DNA of 64,000 bases from Roseateles sp. Its GTDB lineage: Bacteria > Pseudomonadota > Gammaproteobacteria > Burkholderiales > Burkholderiaceae_C. Position numbers and translations under genes: made by a program. Location: NCBI GenBank assembly GCA_019234295.1, contig JAFALK010000062.1, positions 62,001-126,000 of the forward strand, read 5' to 3'. How positions within the stretch are numbered: position 1 is the first letter of the stretch; the number at the start of each line of letters is the position of its first letter. This document shows positions 1 through 8,072 of the stretch, piece after piece. The notes under the pieces are model-generated. The model made no database searches. It saw only the letters and a program-made list of their open reading frames with translations, and was not told where the DNA came from.

Positions 1-145
1 CCGCAATGATCGCTTTGAGGCCCGTGGCTTCGTCAGAAGCCAGGAGCACTCGCTCGTGCGGGGCCTGGTCGGGCAGGCCGAACAGGGAGGAAGGAATGCT
101 GCTCTCGTGGGTCAGCGCGCGGGCGAGGTCGGTCATGGCGTTCAT
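1..145 (-). CDS. Glu/Leu/Phe/Val-type amino-acid dehydrogenase, N-terminal fragment cut by window edge
   Basis: Only the first 48 codons are in the window; the gene continues beyond position 1. The start ATG lies at 145-143 and a second in-frame Met follows three codons later. The stretch HERVLLASDEATGLKAIIA is the characteristic N-terminal segment of leucine/glutamate/valine dehydrogenases of the short hexameric class, which oxidatively deaminate branched-chain or other amino acids with NAD(P)+. It follows the 2OG dioxygenase gene on the same strand after a 126-base gap, so the two could be co-transcribed. Substrate cannot be told from this fragment. The gap 146-271 shows no other gene. Confidence 0.72.
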   Translation of the reverse strand, partial: MNAMTDLARALTHESSIPSSLFGLPDQAPHERVLLASDEATGLKAIIA

Positions 146-271
146 GCGGTGTGCACTTGTGATGCGGAGTTGCGAGTGAGGGCACTCATCGCTTTTGGCG
201 ACGGGCACGGCAGTGTAGAAAGGATGGTCGGCATGGGGTCATGCCGTTCACGCATTGCGGGATTTGGTGCG

Positions 272-1000
272 TCAAGGGCCCTGGAAGCCGCCGGCGCGCA
301 GGGTGAGGACCAGGGTGTCTCGGTGGCCGGGCACGGCACCTTCCGGCTGGATCGGGGTCGTTTCGTGGATGACGCGCTCGTCGTCCAGCAGCAGCAGCGA
401 CCAGGGCTCGCTCATTGTGAAGCGCAGGCCGTTCGGTCCCTGAGCTTCGAATACGCGAGATTCGCCGCCCTTGATTCCGTGGCGGTCCACCATGAACACC
501 GCCACCAGATCCACGCCGTCGCGGTGTGCGCCCTCGGGGGTGGGGCGGCCGATGCCGCTGGCGGTGTCGATGCGAAAGGCGTGAGCCTCGATGAACCAGG
601 GCTGCGCGCCCTTGAGCGCGGAGGCCACGCCGGCTAGGCCCAGCAGCAGGCCGCGCCAGGCGGGCAGGGCGGTCATGGCGGGTGCCAGCGGTTCGAACAT
701 GCGCTCGATGCCGCCGTGCAGAGCGTTGTAGTCAAGCGGCTGCCAGTGAGCGCGGTGGGGCGCCTGCGTCAGCTCATCGCCATCGGCGACGAAGCAGCTG
801 TGGCGGCGGAAACGATAGCGGCCGCCATCCTTGAGGTAGGTATCGGCCGGCAGGTCGTTCCAGTAGCTTGGCAGGGAGCCGAGCTCCACAGCGGCAACGC
901 CGAAGGCCCGCTGCACGGTCGAGGGCGAGACGACCGCATGCCCCAGCGCTGCAAGCTGGCCTTCGAAACGATCAGCGGCAACGTAGGGCGGCGCGAGCAT
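272..1000 (-). CDS. 2OG-Fe(II) dioxygenase family protein (amino-acid hydroxylase-like)
   Basis: The 242-residue protein has the Fe(II) facial triad of 2-oxoglutarate dioxygenases: H159 and D161 in HRDGVDLV, the distal H212 in VIHETTP, and R227 in GHRDTL, well placed to bind the 2OG carboxylate. Length and motif spacing fit the family formerly called DUF2257, which contains free L-isoleucine/L-leucine/L-methionine hydroxylases. That family membership is from recognition; the actual substrate is inferred. It is cytoplasmic, with no signal peptide. Its ATG shares one base (position 1000) with the TGA of the upstream reductase gene, so translation is probably coupled, and an amino-acid dehydrogenase gene follows downstream. 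Confidence 0.82.
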   Translation of the reverse strand: MLAPPYVAADRFEGQLAALGHAVVSPSTVQRAFGVAAVELGSLPSYWNDLPADTYLKDGGRYRFRRHSCFVADGDELTQAPHRAHWQPLDYNALHGGIERMFEPLAPAMTALPAWRGLLLGLAGVASALKGAQPWFIEAHAFRIDTASGIGRPTPEGAHRDGVDLVAVFMVDRHGIKGGESRVFEAQGPNGLRFTMSEPWSLLLLDDERVIHETTPIQPEGAVPGHRDTLVLTLRAGGFQGP

Positions 1001-2025
1001 CAGTGCTTGTCTTGTTCAGAGGTGAAGGCGTCCGCGTAAAACTCTTCATCTGGGAGCTTGCATTGGGCGACGAAATCGCGGTGCGCCGACTCGACGACGA
1101 CGGGCGCCCCGCAGGCATAGACCTGATGGCCGGACATATCAGGCAGGTCGGCCATCACGGCCTGGTGGACGAAGCCCGTGCGACCGGTCCAGCCGGCGTC
1201 GGGCTCGGACAGCACCGGAATGAACGTCAGGTTCGGCATCGCTGCCGCGGCCTCCTCTGCCCAGGACTTGAGGTAGAGGTCCGCTTCCTTGCGCACCCCC
1301 CAGTACAGCACGGCCGGTCGTGTAAGGCCCAGGTGCTGCATGCGTTCAATGATGGCCTTGATCGGCGCGAAGCCCGTGCCGCTGGCCAGCAGCACCATGG
1401 GCTTGTCGCTGTCCTCGCGCAGGAAGAAGCTGCCGAAGGGGCCTTCCATGCGCAGAATGTCTTTTTCCTTCAGCGCGCCGAAGACATGGTCTGTGAACTT
1501 GCCGCCCGGCATGTGGCGGATGTGCAGTTCCACGGCCGGCGGCGTGCCCAGCAGATGGGGCGCGTTGGCCATGCTGTAGGAGCGGCGGGCGCCGTCGCGC
1601 AGGATGAATTCCACGTACTGACCGGCGTGGAACTGGAAGTTTTGCTGGGCGGCGAGCTGCAGGCGCAGCACGGCCACGTCCGACGCGGGCTTCTCGATCG
1701 AGATCACGCGGCAGGGCAGCTTGAGCACCGGGAACTCGCCAGCGCCGGGCACGGTGCGCGCTTCAAGCGTGCAATCGGTCTGTGGGCGGGCGCAGCAGGT
1801 CAGCACGAACCCGTTCGCCTCTTCATCGGGCGTCAGGGTCTTGGGCTGATGCGTGCCGTGAACAACCTTGCCTTCGAGCAGCTTGCTCTTGCAGGAACCG
1901 CAAGCGCCGTCCTTGCAACCATAGGGCAGACCAATCCCTTGGCGGATGGCGGCCTGAAGCAGGGTCTCGTCGCCCTCGGTGGTGTACTCGCGACCGGCGG
2001 GCTGGACCTGGATCTTGAAATTCAT
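1000..2025 (-). CDS. Ferredoxin-flavin NAD(P)H reductase (CDP-6-deoxy-glucoseen reductase-like)
   Basis: The 341-residue iron-sulfur flavoprotein has an N-terminal plant-type [2Fe-2S] domain with ligands C37, C42, C45 and C77 (CKDGACGSC then CC), followed by an FAD domain with RRSYSMAN near residue 150 and a C-terminal NAD(P)H domain with LASGTGFAPIKA. This order matches phenol hydroxylase/AscD-type reductases, which pass electrons from NAD(P)H through FAD and the cluster to a partner enzyme. Orthologues in Burkholderiales are usually named CDP-6-deoxy-delta-3,4-glucoseen reductase, but no deoxysugar pathway genes are visible here. The overlapping 2OG-Fe gene downstream needs ascorbate-like reductant rather than a reductase, so a direct partnership is not implied. 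Confidence 0.85.
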   Translation of the reverse strand: MNFKIQVQPAGREYTTEGDETLLQAAIRQGIGLPYGCKDGACGSCKSKLLEGKVVHGTHQPKTLTPDEEANGFVLTCCARPQTDCTLEARTVPGAGEFPVLKLPCRVISIEKPASDVAVLRLQLAAQQNFQFHAGQYVEFILRDGARRSYSMANAPHLLGTPPAVELHIRHMPGGKFTDHVFGALKEKDILRMEGPFGSFFLREDSDKPMVLLASGTGFAPIKAIIERMQHLGLTRPAVLYWGVRKEADLYLKSWAEEAAAAMPNLTFIPVLSEPDAGWTGRTGFVHQAVMADLPDMSGHQVYACGAPVVVESAHRDFVAQCKLPDEEFYADAFTSEQDKH

Positions 2026-2046
2026 GGACTCTTTCGACGTAAAGAT

Positions 2047-2063
2047 GGCCCGACGAGCGGGCC
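2047..2063 (-). terminator. GC-rich hairpin between two minus-strand genes
   Basis: GGCCCG and CGGGCC arms enclose a five-base loop in the 75-base gap between the glycosyltransferase/methyltransferase gene and the reductase gene. On the minus strand the stem is followed by ATCTTT, so the U-run is poor. It could be a weak intrinsic terminator or a leader hairpin for the reductase mRNA. Confidence 0.35.
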
Positions 2064-2100
2064 TTGCATATGCCGAATTTTAAGCGAGCGCCGAATTCGC

Positions 2101-3570
2101 TCAGACGAGGTCGTCGTCGGGTAGGCGCAGTTCGGCCTGCATGGTGCGCGCCGTGGTGCGTTCGCGCGGGGTGGTCACGATCTTGCGCAGAGTGACACGC
2201 ATGAAGGCGGCCTCGGACTGATTGCAAGCCTGGAGTTGCGAGTCGAGCCAGACCAGCTGGACGAGATCGAAGCGATGCTCGAACCAGCCCAGGTACCAGA
2301 ACCAGGCGGTGTAGTAGATCCAGGAGTTCTCGTTCATGGCCCGCACATGGGTCGGGTCTTGCCAGGCCGAGAGTGCGCGCTCGTAGGGCACTTCGATCTG
2401 GAACTCGCCGCCGACCCGCAGCAGTCGCAGGCAGTTGCCCATCAGGCTGGCGAGATCGGGCACGTGCTCGAGCACATTGTTGGCATAGATGAGGGCCACG
2501 CTGTCTTCGGCCAGCTCCACGGGGCCGGCGCGGGCCGAATCGATCCGCAGGGGCATTTGCAATGGGGCGGAGAGATCGAGCACGACATCGGGCATGGCGC
2601 GGTCGAGAATGTCGATGTTGAGCCAGCCGGTCTTGTAGTCGCGGCCTGAGCCGAGGTTCACCCGCTCGGGCCGCCAGGGCTCGGTCGGACGGTGCTGGTG
2701 GTGCACCCGGGCGTAGCCGGCGACGAAAGCCAGGGCATCGGCATAGGCCTCGATGGGGTCTGCCGCCTCGAAGCGCTGCAGGGCCGCACGGGCATATTCA
2801 TAGAAGGCTGGGGTGGCGAAGTCCTCACGGAAGAAGCGCTCGAGCTGGTGGTCCTGCAGCCACAGCACGCAGTCCTCGAAGGCCGCGTGCGGGCGGGTCT
2901 GTTCCGTGCGTTCGGAGATCACCGGCGTGCCCAGCGACAGGCATTGCGCCACGCGCGCCTGCTCGAAGCGGGCGCTTTCGTAGAAGTGACAGTTCACGAC
3001 CGCCTTGGCCTGGCGGATGAAGTCATCGCGCTCTTCGGCATAGAGCGCTGCATCGAAGACCGCCACGCTGCGTCCGCAGGCCTCGACGCGATCCAGCCAG
3101 GCGCGGCGCCGGTCGTTCATGCTGCCGATGAACAGCAGATCGATCGGCCGCTCCTCGAGCGGAATCACCGGCTCCAGCTTCAGGTAGGGCGCATGCTGGA
3201 AGGCAACGAGGGGCACGTCCTGTGGAGTGCCCGAGTAGGCGGGGACGTTGTCCGCGTCGTAGTCGATCACGGCCGCCTGCTGCAGCAGCTTTAGGTAGTC
3301 GGGCCGCAGATTTGCGCCGCCCCTGCCGATCTGCTCCAGCTGGACGAAGACACAGGCATGGCGCTGCGTCTGGGTGACGTCGAAGCCCAAGTGGGCCCCG
3401 AAGATGAGGTTCACCGCATCGTGGCGCAGCCGGTTCTTGGCGATGCTCACGCGTGCGCCGAGACGCCGGAACTGGTAGCGGAAATAGCGGGCCTGGTCGA
3501 TGAAGCCGAGCGAGTGCACATAACTCGACGGTTGGACGATGCACAGATGCACTTCAGGCAGGGTGTTCAT
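2101..3570 (-). CDS. Glycosyltransferase-like / SAM-methyltransferase fusion protein
   Basis: This 489-residue protein has two parts. Residues 1 to about 300 look like a GT4-like glycosyltransferase: PIDLLFIGSMNDRR near residue 145 and the late segment ARVAQCLSLGTPVISER. From about residue 305 a class I methyltransferase begins, with VNLGSGRDYKTGWLNID (SAM-binding start), DVVLDLS and the post-motif ANNVLEHVPD. Cell-surface sugar transfer coupled to methylation is plausible, but neither donor nor acceptor can be read. It is divergently transcribed from the SDR gene across only 22 bases. A -10-like TAGGCT lies six bases upstream of its ATG, suggesting a leaderless or nearly leaderless mRNA. Confidence 0.72.
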   Translation of the reverse strand: MNTLPEVHLCIVQPSSYVHSLGFIDQARYFRYQFRRLGARVSIAKNRLRHDAVNLIFGAHLGFDVTQTQRHACVFVQLEQIGRGGANLRPDYLKLLQQAAVIDYDADNVPAYSGTPQDVPLVAFQHAPYLKLEPVIPLEERPIDLLFIGSMNDRRRAWLDRVEACGRSVAVFDAALYAEERDDFIRQAKAVVNCHFYESARFEQARVAQCLSLGTPVISERTEQTRPHAAFEDCVLWLQDHQLERFFREDFATPAFYEYARAALQRFEAADPIEAYADALAFVAGYARVHHQHRPTEPWRPERVNLGSGRDYKTGWLNIDILDRAMPDVVLDLSAPLQMPLRIDSARAGPVELAEDSVALIYANNVLEHVPDLASLMGNCLRLLRVGGEFQIEVPYERALSAWQDPTHVRAMNENSWIYYTAWFWYLGWFEHRFDLVQLVWLDSQLQACNQSEAAFMRVTLRKIVTTPRERTTARTMQAELRLPDDDLV

Positions 3571-3592
3571 CCGGGGAGCCTACACTGAATCG
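3571..3592. promoter_or_regulatory. 22-base divergent promoter gap with overlapping -10 elements
   Basis: The gap between two divergent start codons holds TAGGCT reading left (bases 3577-3582) and TACACT reading right (3581-3586), which overlap by two bases. Each sits six bases from its ATG. The -35 regions would have to lie inside the opposite coding sequences. This is prediction from motif and spacing only. Confidence 0.45.
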
Positions 3593-4474
3593 ATGCATCC
3601 ACGACTCCTTATCATCGGCTGCGGCGACGTGGGCCTGCGTGTGCTAAAGCTGCTTGAGGCGCGCTGGCGGATCTACGCCCTGACTTCCAATCCAGCACGC
3701 GTGGTGGAGCTGCGATCGGCCGGGGCTGTGCCGCTGCTTGGCAATCTCGACGATCCTGCCAGCCTGGGCCGCCTGGGCGGAGGCTTCGATGGCGTGCTGC
3801 ACCTGGCGCCTCCGCCGTCCTCCGGTACGAAGGACTCGCGCACTCGCCACCTGCTGCAGGCCCTGGCGCGCCGCGGTGCGCCCAAGACCCTGGTGTACGC
3901 GAGCACCACGGGCGTCTACGGAGACTGCGGCGGTGCGTACGTGGACGAAACCCGCGCCGTCAACCCGCAGACCGATCGCGCCCGCCGCCGCGTCGACGCG
4001 GAAGGCCTGGTGCGTGCCTTCGGGCGCCGCTTCGGAACGAGAGTCAGCATCCTGCGCATCCCAGGAATCTACGCCGCCGACCGCGAAGGCGGCCACCCGC
4101 GCGAGCGGCTGCAGCGCGGTACGCCCGTGCTGGTGCGCGAGGACGACGTCTTCACCAACCACATCCACGCCGACGACCTCGCCCGCGCATGCGCCTTGGC
4201 CCTGTGGCAGGGCCTACCGCAGCGCGTGATCAACGCCTGCGACTCGACCGAGATGCTCATGGGTGACTACTTCGACCTGGCCGCCGACCTTGAAGGCATG
4301 CCGCGCCCGCCGCGCGTGAACCGGGCCGAGGCGGCCCGTCAGCTGAGCGCGGTCTCCATGAGTTTCCTGAGCGAGTCGCGCCGGCTGGCGAACGGGCGGC
4401 TTCTTCGTGAGATCGGCCTTGTTCTTCGTTACCCCACCGTACAGGAAGGATTGCGTTTGGCTACAATTGGTTAG
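3593..4474 (+). CDS. NAD-dependent epimerase/dehydratase-type SDR protein
   Basis: The 293-residue protein is a Rossmann-fold protein of the extended SDR class. The N-terminal RLLIIGCGDVGLRVLKLL is the dinucleotide-binding loop, LVYASTTGVYGD holds the catalytic Ser/Thr region, and FTNHIHADDLARAC is the usual downstream family segment. The canonical YxxxK is degraded (the position after the PQTDRAR segment has RRRVDAEGLV), so catalytic competence is uncertain, as in many YeeZ-like members. I start it at the internal ATG, because a longer reading frame would run across the divergent gene. The last codons overlap the operator of the following marR gene. Confidence 0.8.
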   Translation: MHPRLLIIGCGDVGLRVLKLLEARWRIYALTSNPARVVELRSAGAVPLLGNLDDPASLGRLGGGFDGVLHLAPPPSSGTKDSRTRHLLQALARRGAPKTLVYASTTGVYGDCGGAYVDETRAVNPQTDRARRRVDAEGLVRAFGRRFGTRVSILRIPGIYAADREGGHPRERLQRGTPVLVREDDVFTNHIHADDLARACALALWQGLPQRVINACDSTEMLMGDYFDLAADLEGMPRPPRVNRAEAARQLSAVSMSFLSESRRLANGRLLREIGLVLRYPTVQEGLRLATIG

Positions 4475-4482
4475 ATATCTAA
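4471..4482. promoter_or_regulatory. Palindromic operator, probable MarR autoregulatory site
   Basis: TTAGATATCTAA is a perfect 12-base palindrome. It overlaps the TAG stop of the SDR gene and lies 17 bases before the marR ATG. MarR dimers typically bind AT-rich palindromes of this size at their own promoters, so repression of the marR-efflux operon is the natural reading. TTGCGT at 4451 and TTGGCT at 4457 are possible -35 elements. Confidence 0.65.
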
Positions 4483-4499
4483 TCATTAGTGGTCTTGCA

Positions 4500-4934
4500 A
4501 TGACTTCGATCGAGGAACAGTTCTCCGCCGCGCTGCATGGGGCGGCCCGCCAATGGCGGCTGCTGATCGACCGTCGGCTCAAGGGCCTAGGCGTCAGCCA
4601 GGCCGGCTGGATGACCATCACCATGGCCGCAAAGGCCCGGGAGCCGCTTTCGCAATCCGAGCTGGCGGCGGCCGTGGGCGTCGAGGGAGCGACCATGGTT
4701 GCGATGCTGGATCGCCTGTCCAAGGCCGGCCTGATCGAACGCATGCCCAGCGAGACGGACCGCCGCGTCAAGCGTGTGACGGTCACCGCGGCTGGCATGG
4801 ATCTCTATCAGCAGGTCCGCAAGGAGGCCAGCGCCGTCCGCAAGGAACTGCTCGCAGGCGTAGACCCGGCCCTGCTTCAGGCCGCCACTGATTTGCTCGT
4901 GACCCTGGGCACGCGCATTGAGGAGGCGGAGTGA
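4500..4934 (+). CDS. MarR family transcriptional regulator
   Basis: The 144-residue winged-helix regulator shows the MarR recognition helix region LSQSELAAAVGVEGATMVAMLDRL, followed by the wing segment GLIERMPSETDRRVKRVTVT, whose Asp-Arg-Arg turn is diagnostic. The ATG at 4500 gives the usual MarR N-terminus; an upstream Met at 4407 lies inside the SDR gene and is rejected. Its 3' end overlaps the GTG start of the efflux pump gene (GTGA), a coupling typical of MarR-pump pairs such as EmrR-EmrB. It probably senses a small hydrophobic or phenolic ligand; the ligand is unknown. Confidence 0.9.
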   Translation: MTSIEEQFSAALHGAARQWRLLIDRRLKGLGVSQAGWMTITMAAKAREPLSQSELAAAVGVEGATMVAMLDRLSKAGLIERMPSETDRRVKRVTVTAAGMDLYQQVRKEASAVRKELLAGVDPALLQAATDLLVTLGTRIEEAE

Positions 4935-6457
4935 CCCGTCCGCTGAACCGGCCCATGATCACCCTCTCGGTGATGCTGGCCACCATCATCCAGGCGCTGG
5001 ACACCACCATCGCGAACGTGGCCCTGCCGCATATGCAGGGCAGCCTGTCGGCCTCCCAGGACCAGATCACTTGGGTGCTCACCTCCTACATCGTGGCGGC
5101 CGCGATCGCCACGCCCCTGACCGGTTGGCTGTGCGACCGCTTCTCGCAAAAGCGCGTCTTCCTCGTCTCCATCGTCGGCTTCACGGTGGCTTCGATGCTG
5201 TGTGGCCTCTCGCTGAGCCTGGGCGAGATCGTGGCGATGCGCCTGCTGCAAGGACTCTTTGGCGCTGCCCTGGTGCCGCTATCGCAGGCCGTGATGCTCG
5301 AGATCAACCCGGCCGAGAAGCGCGGCTCGGCCATGGCGGCCTGGGGCATGGGCGTGATGCTGGGGCCCATCCTCGGCCCATCGCTGGGCGGCTGGCTGAC
5401 CGACAACTACGATTGGCGCTGGGTCTTCTTCATCAACCTGCCCATCGGCGTGCTGGCCTACCTGGGCGCGCTGCGCTATCTGCCCGGCGGAACACCGCGC
5501 CGCGCGATGCGCTTCGACGTGTTCGGCTTCGCCACCCTGAGCCTGGCCATCGGCGCACTGCAGATGATGCTGGACCGCGGGCAGGACAACGACTGGTTCA
5601 ACAGCGCCGAGACCTGGGTCGAGGCGGTCGTGTTCCTGGTCGGCTTGGCGTATTTCCTCGTCCACACGGCCTTCACCAAGCCCGCCGGGGCCTTCCTGGA
5701 TCTGCGCGTGTTCAGGAATGCCAGCTTCTCTAGCGGTGTGATCATCATCTTCGTCGTAGGCATGGTGCTCTACGCCGTGCGCGCGCTAACGCCGCCCATG
5801 CTCTCCAGCCTGATGGACATGCCCATCCTTGCCGTGGGCCTGCTGACCGCGCCCACGGGCCTAGGCACCATGGTCGCGATGCAGGTGGTGGGCAAGCTGG
5901 TCGGGCGTGTCGACGCGCGGGCGCTGCTGCTGACCGGCTTCCTGATCACGGCCTTCTCGCTGTGGCAGATGAGCAGCTACACGCTGACGATCTCGCGCAT
6001 GGACATCGTCCTGCCCGGCATCATCCAGGGTTTCGGGCTGGGGCTGGTGTTCGTGCCGCTGTCCACCATGACCTTCGCCACGCTGACACCCGCAATGTAC
6101 CCGCAGGCGACGGCGCTCTACAGCCTGGCGCGCAACATCGGCAGCAGCATCGGCATCTCCATGGTGCAGACCGTTCTCGTGCGCAACACGCAGGCCATCC
6201 ACGCGGCGATGGCCGAGCGCGTAAGTCCGATGAACTTGGCCTTGCGTCTGGGCGATACGGGAGCGCTCGACCTTTCCACGCCTCAGGGGCTGGCGATCGT
6301 CAACGGCGAGGTGACACGCCAGGCGGCAATGCTGGCTTATGTCGATGACTTCCGCCTGATGCTGATGCTGACGCTGGCCGTGCTGCCACTGCTCTGGCTG
6401 CTCAAGCCGGTGCAGCGCGGTGAGGCCGCTGGCGGCGCGCATGCCGTTGCTGATTGA
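4931..6457 (+). CDS. DHA2 family (EmrB/QacA-type) MFS multidrug exporter
   Basis: The 508-residue inner-membrane protein has about 14 predicted hydrophobic segments, the DHA2 arrangement. LDTTIANVALPHM in the first segment is the DHA2 motif D1, GWLCDRFSQKRVF is loop 2-3 motif A, and GPILGPSLGGWLTD is antiporter motif C. It should export hydrophobic compounds by proton antiport. The GTG start has a strong Shine-Dalgarno (AGGAGG, 4921-4926) within marR. An EmrA-like adaptor is absent next to it, unlike the E. coli emrAB operon, so it either works alone or recruits an adaptor elsewhere. Confidence 0.9.
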   Translation: MTRPLNRPMITLSVMLATIIQALDTTIANVALPHMQGSLSASQDQITWVLTSYIVAAAIATPLTGWLCDRFSQKRVFLVSIVGFTVASMLCGLSLSLGEIVAMRLLQGLFGAALVPLSQAVMLEINPAEKRGSAMAAWGMGVMLGPILGPSLGGWLTDNYDWRWVFFINLPIGVLAYLGALRYLPGGTPRRAMRFDVFGFATLSLAIGALQMMLDRGQDNDWFNSAETWVEAVVFLVGLAYFLVHTAFTKPAGAFLDLRVFRNASFSSGVIIIFVVGMVLYAVRALTPPMLSSLMDMPILAVGLLTAPTGLGTMVAMQVVGKLVGRVDARALLLTGFLITAFSLWQMSSYTLTISRMDIVLPGIIQGFGLGLVFVPLSTMTFATLTPAMYPQATALYSLARNIGSSIGISMVQTVLVRNTQAIHAAMAERVSPMNLALRLGDTGALDLSTPQGLAIVNGEVTRQAAMLAYVDDFRLMLMLTLAVLPLLWLLKPVQRGEAAGGAHAVAD

Positions 6458-6502
6458 GCGGGCCTGAGGATTTCCCGGGCGTTGGCCACAGGTCGGCGCG
6501 CG

Positions 6503-6508
6503 TATGCT
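6503..6508 (+). promoter_or_regulatory. Candidate -10 (TATGCT) of a leaderless amidase mRNA
   Basis: TATGCT is followed by seven bases and then ATG at 6516, the distance expected if transcription starts at the A of the start codon. TTGGCC at 6482 is a possible -35, though the 15-base spacer is short. Confidence 0.4.
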
Positions 6509-6515
6509 GCCCGCC

Positions 6516-8066
6516 ATGCAACGCCGAACTCTGCTGATGTCCAGCGCCGCCGCCCTGGCCCCGCTGTCAACCGTCGCCGCGAGCCGTCCGCTGACGGAGC
6601 GCTCCGCCACCGAGCTGGCCGCCGATCTTGCCTCGGGCCGCGTCTCCGCGCAGGCGCTGCTGGCCGCCTGCATGCAGCGCATCGAGGCGGTGGACCGCAA
6701 AGGCCCGCGGATCAACAGCATCATCGAGCTCAACCCGGACGCCCGGGCCCAGGCCAAGGCGCTCGACGCCGAGCGGCTCGCCGGCAAGCTGCGCGGCCCG
6801 CTGCATGGTCTGCCGGTGCTGCTCAAGGACAACATCGCCACCGGCGACCGCATGCAGACGACGGCCGGCTCACTGGCCCTGTCGGGTCTGCACGCGCCAC
6901 GCGATGCCCATCTCGTGCAGCGGCTGCGCGCGGCCGGTGCTCTCATCCTCGGCAAGACCAACCTCAGTGAGTGGGCCAACATGCGCTCCACGCGCTCGAC
7001 CAGCGGCTGGAGCGGGCGGGGCGGGCTCACGCGCAATCCCTATGCGCTCGACCGCAACTGCAGCGGATCCAGCTCGGGCTCCGGTGCCGCGATCGCCGCT
7101 GAGCTCGCGCCACTGGCGGTGGGCAGCGAGACTGACGGCTCGATCGTATCTCCGTCCTCGATCTGCGGCATTGTGGGCTTGAAGCCCACGCTCGGCCGCG
7201 TGAGCCGCGACGGCATCATCCCCATCTCCCACAGCCAGGACACGGCCGGGCCCATGGCGCGCAGCGTGGCCGATTGCGCGCTGCTGTACGCGGCGATGTG
7301 CGGTCGAGATGCCAACGATCCCATCACGGCGGATGCGCCGGCGCAGCCGGACTGGACACCGCAGCCTCTCAAGGGCAGGCGGCTCGGTGTGGCGCGCAAC
7401 TACTTCACCGGTTACGACGAGGCCGATGACGTCATCGAGAACGCGATCCGGCGCCTGCGCGAACTCGGTGCCGAGATCGTCGATCCGATTGACCTGGCCC
7501 CGGTGTCATACGGCGATGCCGAGTCGCAGGTGCTGCTCTACGAGTTCAAGGTCGATCTCGCCCAATGGCTCAAGACCTTCGCGCCGGGCCACTCCGCCCA
7601 GAACCTGGCTGACCTGATCGCTTTCAACAAGGCGCACGCCGGCGAGGAAATGCCCTGGTTCGCTCAGGAGCTGTTCGAGAAGGCGCAGGCGCTCGGCGGA
7701 CTCGACACTCCGGCCTACCTGGACGCGCTGAAGCAGTCAAAGGACGGCGCACGAGCCAACGGCCTGGACAGGGCCTTCGACGCACACCAGCTCGACGCCA
7801 TCATTGCGCCCACCGGCAGCCCGGCTTGGCTCACTGACCCGATCGCAAGCGACCATTACGGCGCGAGCTTCTCCACGCCGGCCGCCGTGGCCGGCTACCC
7901 GCACCTCACCGTGCCGGCCGGGCTCGTGCGCGGTCTGCCGATGGGCCTGTCCTTTGTCGGGCGCGCGTGGAGCGAGAACCTGCTGCTGTCGCTGGGCCAT
8001 GCTTTTGAACGGGGCACGATGGCGCGCCAGCGCCCGCGCTTCACGGCGAATACGCGGCTGCTCTGA
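6516..8066 (+). CDS. Secreted amidase (amidase signature family)
   Basis: The 516-residue protein carries the Ser-cisSer-Lys triad of amidase-signature enzymes: K104 in LLKDNIA, S185 in GSSSGSG and S209 in ETDGSIVSPSS. It hydrolyses an amide bond; the substrate is not deducible. The N-terminus MQRRTLLMSSAAALAPLS resembles a twin-arginine signal peptide, so export to the periplasm is likely. An in-frame ATG at 6504 would add four residues; I prefer 6516 because a -10-like hexamer overlaps the earlier codon. It stands alone between the efflux operon and the convergent NTF2-like gene. Confidence 0.88.
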   Translation: MQRRTLLMSSAAALAPLSTVAASRPLTERSATELAADLASGRVSAQALLAACMQRIEAVDRKGPRINSIIELNPDARAQAKALDAERLAGKLRGPLHGLPVLLKDNIATGDRMQTTAGSLALSGLHAPRDAHLVQRLRAAGALILGKTNLSEWANMRSTRSTSGWSGRGGLTRNPYALDRNCSGSSSGSGAAIAAELAPLAVGSETDGSIVSPSSICGIVGLKPTLGRVSRDGIIPISHSQDTAGPMARSVADCALLYAAMCGRDANDPITADAPAQPDWTPQPLKGRRLGVARNYFTGYDEADDVIENAIRRLRELGAEIVDPIDLAPVSYGDAESQVLLYEFKVDLAQWLKTFAPGHSAQNLADLIAFNKAHAGEEMPWFAQELFEKAQALGGLDTPAYLDALKQSKDGARANGLDRAFDAHQLDAIIAPTGSPAWLTDPIASDHYGASFSTPAAVAGYPHLTVPAGLVRGLPMGLSFVGRAWSENLLLSLGHAFERGTMARQRPRFTANTRLL

Positions 8067-8072
8067 GCAGCG

